The translations under genes were made by a program, and so were the position numbers. Positions 57,785 to 64,000 of a DNA stretch of 64,000 bases are shown here, piece by piece (positions within the stretch are counted from its first letter, which is position 1; each line of letters starts with the position of its first letter). Below the pieces are notes generated by a model. It worked only from the letters and a program-made list of their open reading frames with translations. It searched no databases and was not told the DNA's origin. This DNA is from Salinivibrio siamensis (GTDB lineage: Bacteria > Pseudomonadota > Gammaproteobacteria > Enterobacterales > Vibrionaceae): NCBI RefSeq assembly GCF_001996005.1, contig NZ_MUFB01000002.1, forward strand, positions 24,001 through 88,000, written 5' to 3'.

Positions 57785-57815
57785 GAAAAAAAGCCGAGCA
57801 GGAAGAGGCTCGGCA
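57785..57815 (-). terminator. Terminator-like hairpin in the leader of the MATE gene
   Basis: Reading on the minus strand, GCCGAGCC, a 6-nt loop, then GCTCGGC and a run of seven to eight T residues make a textbook intrinsic terminator. It lies 25-55 bp before the MATE start, with no gene above it on that strand. It could be an attenuator or the end of a short RNA. Confidence 0.7.
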
Positions 57816-57823
57816 TCACTCAA

Positions 57824-58439
57824 CCAATTGTAGAGGATTGCTAAAAATTACCAACCCCTAATAAATACGGTTATTCAGTGTCAGAGAGCCAGACCCTAGC
57901 GATGCGATGGACGTTCAGGGGGCGACTGCACACAATCATTGGGGTTAGTGATTCATACTGGTAGCTCTGGTTTATAGTGAAACAAGTCACTATCACTGTT
58001 GCACTGATCCTGATGAATGAATATGAGATTGAGGATGGAGCGGGAGGATGGTTGTCTGTTTATCAAGGCAGGCACTGTGGTGGGTTTTCGGTGCGTGCAA
58101 TCACGAGAAGATACAAGGTTTCGATGAAATGTCATTTTTATTGCATTTTAAACCAAACCTTTTTAACTATTGATTGAAATATTTATTGCTTTTAGCGATA
58201 AGCAAGCTAGCACAACACAGTAATTAGTGCCGGAATAACGTCATTGTTTTGTCGCAAAAAAATGACTTTTGACAGCGTGTTATCGTTGATCGTGACCAAA
58301 ATTCAAGATAAATATAGACCACTTTATATAAGTGTGTAATACGTATTGTTGCTTTCAGTGCTTAGGATGGCCAAGAGAATGCAACGGCAGGCGCAGTGCT
58401 CTGCAAAAATATCAGACAGTGGACAGGGAGTAGTGGACT
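57824..58439. other. Non-coding gap between the MATE gene and the peptide ABC operon
   Basis: About 615 bp without a credible gene. On the minus strand TTGGTA, 16 bp, TACAAT (about 57827-57854) could be the promoter of the MATE leader. A 7-bp perfect inverted repeat ATAGTGA-N6-TCACTAT (57974-57993) looks like an operator. On the plus side, AT-rich sequence at 58260-58340 contains TTGACA (58269-58274) without a good -10 partner; the operon promoter is probably here. A 10-bp palindrome AATACGTATT is at 58338-58347. Confidence 0.4.
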
Positions 58440-59465
58440 ATGCTGTCGTACTTTTTACGCCGGTTACTGTTGGTGATCCCGACGTTTCTCGGCATTACCA
58501 TTTTGATTTTCGGTATTACCCGCCTAGTACCAGGTGGACCGGTCGAACGGATGATGACGCAAATGCAGGCTCAAGCCGATGGTGGCTCGAGCTTGCAGCG
58601 TGCTGGCGATAGCTCAGCGTTATCAGACGATCAGATTGCCGAACTCAAGGCATTTTACGGCCTCGATAAACCCGTGCTAGAAGCCTATGTTGATTGGCTG
58701 GGCAAACTGGCCAACTTGGACTTGGGCGAGTCGACCCGCTACTACGAGCCGGTCACCGACATGATTGCCGAGCGTCTGCCCGTCTCTTTGTTTTATGGCG
58801 GGATGACCTTCTTCATCAGTTATTTCATTTCTCTTCCGCTTGGTTATTACAAAGCCCTCAAACACGGCTCGGTGTTTGATTCGTCCTCCTCTGTGCTGAT
58901 CTTTATTGGTTTTGCCTTACCCGGCTATGTGGTGGGGGTATTGCTGATCACCTTATTTAGCTATCACCTCGAATGGTTTCCGATGGGGGGCTTTGTGGGG
59001 GACGCTTACTACGATGCCACCAGTTTTTGGGAGCGCGCCAAAGATGTGATGTGGCATGCGGTGCTGCCGCTGATTTGTTATCTGATTGGTGACTTTGCCA
59101 CTCTGACCATGACGATGAAAAACAACCTGATGGAAAACTTGTCGGCGGACTATATCCGTACTGCTATCGCCAAAGGGTTACCGTTCCGCTCGGCAGTACG
59201 CAAACACGCGCTGCGCAACAGCTTAATTCCGATAGCCAGCCATTTTGGCAACTCCTTATTGTTCTTTATGACTGGTGCGTTTTTGATTGAAGTGATTTTC
59301 AACATCAACGGCATTGGCTTACTTGGCTATGAGTCGATTATGGAGCGCGATTATCCGGTGGTAATGGGCATTGTCGCCATCAATGCGCTTTTACTGCTGG
59401 CCGGCAACATTATCTCTGATATCTGTGTTGCCTTGGTTGACCCTCGCGTGAAGTTTGGATCTTGA
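58440..59465 (+). CDS. Peptide ABC transporter permease (OppB/YejB-like)
   Basis: A 341-residue inner-membrane permease. It starts MLSYFLRRLLLVIPTFLGITILIF, typical of the OppB class, with six helices. The cytoplasmic EAA loop includes DYIRTAIAKGLPFRSAVRKHALRN near residue 235. Residues 45-90 form an extra-cytoplasmic insertion like that in YejB. CAGGGAG lies upstream of the ATG. First gene of a five-gene importer (two permeases, a binding protein, two ATPases); substrate unknown but probably oligopeptides. Confidence 0.92.
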   Translation: MLSYFLRRLLLVIPTFLGITILIFGITRLVPGGPVERMMTQMQAQADGGSSLQRAGDSSALSDDQIAELKAFYGLDKPVLEAYVDWLGKLANLDLGESTRYYEPVTDMIAERLPVSLFYGGMTFFISYFISLPLGYYKALKHGSVFDSSSSVLIFIGFALPGYVVGVLLITLFSYHLEWFPMGGFVGDAYYDATSFWERAKDVMWHAVLPLICYLIGDFATLTMTMKNNLMENLSADYIRTAIAKGLPFRSAVRKHALRNSLIPIASHFGNSLLFFMTGAFLIEVIFNINGIGLLGYESIMERDYPVVMGIVAINALLLLAGNIISDICVALVDPRVKFGS

Positions 59466-59466
59466 T

Positions 59467-60510
59467 ATGTTGACGTTTAGCCCTTTAACTCAAAAGAAAA
59501 TCCGCAGCTTTAAGCAAATTAAACGTGGTTACTGGTCGTTTATCATCTTGACCACCATGCTGGTGTTGTCGCTGTTTGCCGAGCTTTTTATCAACAGTAA
59601 AGCGTTAATGGTCAAATACGACGGCGAGTATTATTTCCCCGTACTGAGTGATGTGTACTTGGCGAGCGATTTTGGGCAGGTAGGAACCAGTGAGGCCAAC
59701 TATCGTCAGCTCGCCAAAGCCTTTGCCGCGCAAGGCGGTGACAATTATGTGGTGATGCCCCTAGTGCCGTGGAACCCGCTTGAGCAAGACTTTAGCGGTG
59801 ACTTCCCGCCGACAGCGCCCAGCGCTGAGCATCAGCATTACCTTGGCACTGATGAGATTGGTCGCGACATCCTCGCCCGCTTGGTGTACGGCTTTCGTAT
59901 TGCCATGGGCTTTGCGTTGCTCACCATGGCCGCTTCCTATGCGATTGGCACGGCTGTCGGCTGTGCGATGGGCTTTTGGGGCGGCAAGTTTGACCTCTTC
60001 TTCCAACGCTTTATCGAAATCTGGTCGATGGTGCCGTTTTTGTACGTGATCATGATTTTGGTCTCGATTCTCCAGCCCACGTTTGCTCTGTTTGTGGGGA
60101 TTAACGTGTTGTTTGGCTGGATGGCGATTACCTGGTATATGCGCACCATGACCTATAAAGAGTCAGCGCGTGATTATGTGATGGCCGCGCGTGCACTCGG
60201 TGCCTCGACCAGCCGGATCTTATTCCGTCACATTTTGCCCAATACCATGGTGATGATTGTGACCTTGGCGCCCTTTACCATCGCACTCAATATTACCGCG
60301 CTAACGGCGCTGGATTATCTCGGCCTAGGACTGATGCCGCCGACGCCAAGTTGGGGCGAGCTGTTGCAGCAAGGCAAATCAAATTTGGACGCGCCATGGA
60401 TTGTTGCGTCCGTGGTGACCTCACTGGTGGTGGTATTGGTGATGGTGACCTTCATTGGTGAAGCGGTTCGCGCTGCTTTCGACCCGAAAAAATTCACCCG
60501 TTACGACTAA
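59467..60510 (+). CDS. Peptide ABC transporter permease (OppC/YejE-like)
   Basis: A 347-residue permease partner. One N-terminal helix (about 25-45) is followed by a long periplasmic region with HYLGTDEIGRDILARLVYGFRIAMGF near residue 125, the OppC-class signature. Five more helices follow, with the EAA loop DYVMAARALGASTSRILFRHILPN near residue 235. The long insertion before GTDEIGRD is as in YejE. ATG 59467 is preferred over TTG 59455, which overlaps the previous gene; the ribosome site is weak, consistent with coupling. Confidence 0.9.
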   Translation: MLTFSPLTQKKIRSFKQIKRGYWSFIILTTMLVLSLFAELFINSKALMVKYDGEYYFPVLSDVYLASDFGQVGTSEANYRQLAKAFAAQGGDNYVVMPLVPWNPLEQDFSGDFPPTAPSAEHQHYLGTDEIGRDILARLVYGFRIAMGFALLTMAASYAIGTAVGCAMGFWGGKFDLFFQRFIEIWSMVPFLYVIMILVSILQPTFALFVGINVLFGWMAITWYMRTMTYKESARDYVMAARALGASTSRILFRHILPNTMVMIVTLAPFTIALNITALTALDYLGLGLMPPTPSWGELLQQGKSNLDAPWIVASVVTSLVVVLVMVTFIGEAVRAAFDPKKFTRYD

Positions 60511-60556
60511 CGTTAAACACAATGTGCAATGTTTGAATCACGATAAGGAAATCACG

Positions 60557-62383
60557 ATGAAAAAACTGATCCTTGCGACCTCAATCTCAATGTTTAGCCT
60601 GACTGGCTGGGCGGCGGATTTGCCTGAAAACCTCAATTGGCAAACCAACTGGGATGCGCCTAAAATCGGCTCTCCCGACGCCAAGCGCGGCGGCGTTCTG
60701 CGCTCACACTTAAGCTCCTTTCCCCAGACGCTGCGCACGGTTGGCCCAGACTCCAACTCAGGCCTGCGCAGCTATTTTCTCGATGAAATGCCCTCATTGG
60801 TAAAGCGCCACCCTGACACGCTGGAATGGATCCCGGATTTGGCCAACGAGTGGGCCTATGGCGACGACCATAAAACCATCTACTTTAAACTGAACCCAGA
60901 GGCGACCTGGTCGGATGGTGAGCCCGTCACCGCTGATGATTTTGTCTTTATGATGCAGTTCTACCGCTCGAAAGACATTGTTGCCCCTTGGTACAACGAC
61001 TACTACACCAACACCATTGGTGGGGTAGAGAAAATTGACCAACACACCATTGCGATCTCGACCGCGATAGAGAAAAGTGACGAAGATCTGATGTATACCT
61101 TGGGTAGTTTGGTCCCACGTCCCGCGCATTTTTACGCCAATCCGCGTAAAGATGAAAACCAAGACGGCATTGCCGACGACTTTGTGCGCCGTTATAACTT
61201 CAAAGCGACGCCCACCCTGGGTCCGTACGAATTAGCGCGGGTGCAAAAAGGCCGCAGCGTCACCTTTGAGCATGTCGATGACTGGTGGGGCTACACCAAC
61301 CCCTATTATCAGCACCGCTATAACGTCGACAAAATTCGCCTGCGTGTGATCCGGGATAACGACATCGCCATGAAGCACTTTGAAAAAGGCAACTTGGATG
61401 TGTTCGACTTGCTATTACCGGATGTGTGGCACGACAAAACCCAATCTGAACCTTATAAAAAAGGCTATATCACCAAATTCTGGGGCCACAACGAGGTGCC
61501 GGTTGGCGCGGGTGGTTTATGGATGAATACCGCCATGCCGCTGCTGGATGACATCAATGTGCGCAAAGGCATCATCTATGCCACCGACTTTGATGGCATG
61601 ATTGAAAACATTACCCGCGGTGATTACTCACGCAAGCCGCATGCAATGGGACATGGTCATGGTGAGTACGACAACGATGGTGCGACGCCACCACCGTTTG
61701 ACCCTGAAAAAGCGATCAGCTATTTCGAAAAAGCCGGCTTTGACCAAGTGGGGCCCGACGGTATTCGTGTTAATGACAAAGGTGAGCGTTTAAGCTTTGC
61801 GATTACTTATGGGTATCAGCACCACACCCCACGTATTGCTTACTTAAAAGAACAAGCGAAGAAAGCGGGGTTGGATTTTACCATTCACCTGGTTGATGGC
61901 TCATCGGCGTTTAAATACATACTGGAGAAAAAGCATCAGTTGGCGTTTCTCAATATGGGCACCTCAGAAACCCCGGCCTATTGGGAGTACTTCCACTCGG
62001 ATAACGCCAATAAAAAGCAAACCAATAACCACACCAATTACAGCTCCCCGGCGCTGGATAAGCTGATCATGGCGTACAAGACCGAATTCGACATGGCGAA
62101 GAAATACCAGCTGTCGCACCAGATCCGCGCTAAGATCTCAGAAGCTAGTGTGATTGTGCCCGGGTACATGGTGCCCTATGTGCGTCAAGGTTTTTGGCGT
62201 TATGTGCAAATCCCAGATAACGCGATGACCAAGCGCACCGAGAAGATGGTGACCAGCGGCCGCGTGATGGGCTTTGGCACCTTCTGGATTGATGAAGAGA
62301 TGAAAGACGCCACCGAAGAGGCCATGGACGAGGACAAAGCCTTTGAGCCGGTGACCATCATTGATGACAGATACAAGCTGTAG
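60557..62383 (+). CDS. Extracellular solute-binding protein, peptide/opine family 5
   Basis: A 608-residue periplasmic binding protein. The signal peptide (MKKLILATSISMFSLTGWAA) cleaves near residue 20. The SBP family 5 hallmark appears as WIPDLANEWAYGDDHKTIYFKLNPEATWSDGEPVTADDF near residues 92-130, and the C-terminal lobe includes PVGAGGLWMNTAMPLLDDINVRKGI. Length and order resemble YejA, the microcin C and peptide binder, but the ATPases here are split as in Opp. AAGGA is at 60545-60549. Ligand not predictable. Confidence 0.9.
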   Translation: MKKLILATSISMFSLTGWAADLPENLNWQTNWDAPKIGSPDAKRGGVLRSHLSSFPQTLRTVGPDSNSGLRSYFLDEMPSLVKRHPDTLEWIPDLANEWAYGDDHKTIYFKLNPEATWSDGEPVTADDFVFMMQFYRSKDIVAPWYNDYYTNTIGGVEKIDQHTIAISTAIEKSDEDLMYTLGSLVPRPAHFYANPRKDENQDGIADDFVRRYNFKATPTLGPYELARVQKGRSVTFEHVDDWWGYTNPYYQHRYNVDKIRLRVIRDNDIAMKHFEKGNLDVFDLLLPDVWHDKTQSEPYKKGYITKFWGHNEVPVGAGGLWMNTAMPLLDDINVRKGIIYATDFDGMIENITRGDYSRKPHAMGHGHGEYDNDGATPPPFDPEKAISYFEKAGFDQVGPDGIRVNDKGERLSFAITYGYQHHTPRIAYLKEQAKKAGLDFTIHLVDGSSAFKYILEKKHQLAFLNMGTSETPAYWEYFHSDNANKKQTNNHTNYSSPALDKLIMAYKTEFDMAKKYQLSHQIRAKISEASVIVPGYMVPYVRQGFWRYVQIPDNAMTKRTEKMVTSGRVMGFGTFWIDEEMKDATEEAMDEDKAFEPVTIIDDRYKL

Positions 62384-62391
62384 AGGCGGTT

Positions 62392-63258
62392 ATGACCCAG
62401 GATGTCATTCTTTCGGTTAAGGATTTGACCGTTAATTTTACCACTGACGATGGCCCCCGTGAGGTACTTCACGGGGTAAGCTTTGAGGTGAAAGCCGGGC
62501 GTACGCTCGGCTTAGTGGGCGAGTCGGGCAGCGGCAAAAGTGTTACAGCGATGTCGATCATGGGCTTACTGCCTAAGCCTTACGGGCGGGTGACGGGCGG
62601 TAAAATCTTGTACCGCGGGACCGACTTGGTGACCTTGCCCGCCAAAGAGCGCTATGCGATGCGCGGCAATCGGATCTCGATTATCTTCCAAGACCCGATG
62701 ACGGCGCTGAACCCTGTGCACACCATTGGCCGGCAAATCAATGAAGTCTTGACGCTACACCGTCCAGAGCTCGACAAAAAAGCCCGCGCGGCGTGTGCGC
62801 TCGACATGCTGGCTAAGGTGAAAATCCCGATGCCAGAAAAGCGACTGAACGAGTATCCGCATAACCTATCCGGCGGGATGCGTCAGCGGGTAATGATCGC
62901 GATGGCACTGGCCTGCAAGCCCGATATCTTAATTTGTGATGAGCCAACCACCGCCCTAGATGTAACGGTGCAGGCCTCGATTTTGGACTTGATCAACGAG
63001 CTACAAGAAGAAACCGGCATGGCGGTGATTTTTATCACTCACGATCTGGGGGTGGTCGCCGAGGTGTGTGACGATGTGGCGGTGATGTACGACGGCCAAA
63101 TTCGCGAACGGGCAGATATTTTCACACTCTTTGATCATCCAGCCCATCCGTATACCAAGCGGTTGTTGGGATTAATGCCGGGGCGTCACCATCAGCCCAA
63201 ACAGATGATTGATATTCGGCCGTTGGAAGAGTTTGATGCCGCGCCATCATCCACGTAG
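62392..63258 (+). CDS. Peptide ABC transporter ATP-binding protein (OppD-like)
   Basis: A 288-residue ATPase. Walker A GESGSGKSVT near residue 43, Q-loop IIFQDPMTALNP, signature LSGGMRQRV near residue 160, Walker B ILICDEPTTALD and switch ITHDLG. The C-terminal HPYTKRLLGLMPG is the oligopeptide-transporter extension that in OppD-type proteins is often followed by a cysteine cluster, which is absent here. Starts 8 bp after the binding-protein gene. Confidence 0.92.
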   Translation: MTQDVILSVKDLTVNFTTDDGPREVLHGVSFEVKAGRTLGLVGESGSGKSVTAMSIMGLLPKPYGRVTGGKILYRGTDLVTLPAKERYAMRGNRISIIFQDPMTALNPVHTIGRQINEVLTLHRPELDKKARAACALDMLAKVKIPMPEKRLNEYPHNLSGGMRQRVMIAMALACKPDILICDEPTTALDVTVQASILDLINELQEETGMAVIFITHDLGVVAEVCDDVAVMYDGQIRERADIFTLFDHPAHPYTKRLLGLMPGRHHQPKQMIDIRPLEEFDAAPSST

Positions 63259-63273
63259 TTGCAGGAGAACGCG

Positions 63274-64000
63274 ATGAGCAAGGAAGTCCTCAGAGTAGAA
63301 AACCTGAAGCAGTATTTTGTCTCGGGCAAGGGCCTGCTTCGTCAAGGCTATACCATTAAAGCCGTCGATGGCGTATCGCTCTCGGTATCCCAAGGCGAAA
63401 CGCTCGGGTTGGTGGGTGAGTCGGGGTGTGGCAAAAGCACCCTTGGCCGTACCATGCTTAAGCTGTTTGAGCCGACCGAAGGGAACATTTTCTTTGAAGG
63501 CAAAGACATCACGCATTTATCGCCACGTCAGATGCGGCCACTGCGTAAAGACATGCAGATTGTCTTTCAAGACCCGCTCGAGTCGCTCAACCAGCGCCAT
63601 ACCATCGGCGGGATCTTAGAAGAGCCCTTTATTATTCACAATATTGGCACCGTGAAAGAGCGTCGCCAGTGGGTACTTGAGCTATTAGATAAAGTCGGCT
63701 TGCCCCACGATGCGGTTAACCGTTATCCGCATGAATTCTCGGGCGGTCAGCGCCAGCGGATTGGTATTGCACGGGCAATTGCCCTTAAACCGAAGCTGCT
63801 TATTTGTGACGAATCCGTCTCTGCCTTGGATGTGTCGGTGCAGGCACAGATTCTTAACTTGCTGTTGAAGCTCCAGCAAGAGATGAACTTGGCGATGATT
63901 TTTATCTCCCACGACTTATCGGTGGTTCGTCATATCTCCGATAAGGTGGCGGTGATGTACTTTGGTCATGTGGTGGAAGAGGGTCCGACCGAAACCGTCT
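63274..64000 (+). CDS. Peptide ABC transporter ATP-binding protein (OppF-like), truncated by window end
   Basis: The first 242 codons of the second ATPase; the end lies beyond position 64000. Walker [11 protein letters not shown] near residue 50, Q-loop [11 protein letters not shown], signature [14 protein letters not shown] near residue 155, Walker [12 protein letters not shown], switch FISHDLSVV. The [20 protein letters not shown] opening is typical of OppF/DppF. GCAGGAG precedes the ATG at 63274. It completes the five-gene importer. Confidence 0.93.
   Translation, partial: MSKEVLRVENLKQYFVSGKGLLRQGYTIKAVDGVSLSVSQGETLGLVGESGCGKSTLGRTMLKLFEPTEGNIFFEGKDITHLSPRQMRPLRKDMQIVFQDPLESLNQRHTIGGILEEPFIIHNIGTVKERRQWVLELLDKVGLPHDAVNRYPHEFSGGQRQRIGIARAIALKPKLLICDESVSALDVSVQAQILNLLLKLQQEMNLAMIFISHDLSVVRHISDKVAVMYFGHVVEEGPTETV

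Noticed and set aside
57977-58177. A 66-codon open frame in the gap before the peptide ABC operon
   Set aside because: It has no ribosome site, no family similarity and an odd composition; treated as non-coding.

Overview
The window is a gene-dense stretch of a gammaproteobacterial chromosome. Gene content and order (rsmD-ftsY-ftsE-ftsX-rpoH, glpE-glpG-glpT-glpR, ubiC-ubiA, plsB/lexA, a caa3-type cox cluster, nfuA-comF-bioH, yhgF-greB-ompR-envZ, and gmk-rpoZ-spoT-trmH-recG) point to the Vibrionaceae. An ectoine hydroxylase suggests a halophile, and a Salinivibrio-like organism is my best guess (inference only; no 16S gene or ectABC is present). No tRNA, rRNA, CRISPR array, transposase or phage gene was seen.

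Layout. 1-5.9 kb: the 5' part of a lysophospholipase gene, an AbgT transporter, an acyltransferase, a small HEPN-like membrane protein, a YhhN protein, two small conserved proteins and rsmD. 5.97-9.6 kb: the ftsY-ftsE-ftsX-rpoH block. Here ftsY is broken at a (CCAGAG)14 repeat and lacks its N domain. 9.9-13.6 kb: glycerol-3-phosphate genes glpE, glpG, glpT, glpR. 13.6-15.6 kb: a FliL-like protein and ubiC-ubiA. 15.6-24.8 kb: a type VI secretion (T6SS) auxiliary island made of hcp, vgrG, a DUF4123 adaptor, an unrecognised 541-residue candidate effector, and three tandem copies of a lipoprotein-PAAR unit with an exact period of 1339 bp. The island is preceded by a clear sigma-54 promoter and three helically phased 13-bp repeats. 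24.8-29 kb: plsB, lexA with two LexA boxes, and a Fur-box-preceded methyltransferase. 29.3-36.8 kb: a complete cytochrome c oxidase and heme A assembly cluster. 36.8-42 kb: a small lipoprotein, a DinF-like MATE pump, nfuA, comF, bioH and two unknown small genes. 42-47.7 kb: tex, greB, ompR-envZ and a GntR regulator. 47.7-53.7 kb: recG, trmH, spoT, rpoZ, gmk, all on the minus strand. 54-58 kb: ectD, a GlpQ-like phosphodiesterase and a second MATE pump. 58.4-64 kb: a five-gene Opp/Yej-type peptide ABC importer, cut off by the window end.

The genes form coherent functional groups. glpT imports glycerol-3-phosphate that the periplasmic phosphodiesterase at 55 kb can release, plsB consumes it, and glpR likely represses the regulon. 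The cox cluster supplies subunits I, II and III together with copper and heme A assembly factors. The T6SS island looks like a deployable effector cartridge: Hcp tube, VgrG/PAAR tip, adaptor, cargo and candidate periplasmic immunity lipoproteins. The core T6SS sheath and baseplate genes are not in the window, so it depends on a cluster elsewhere. The tandem lipoprotein-PAAR array, the unknown cargo and the sigma-54 control region are the most interesting parts.
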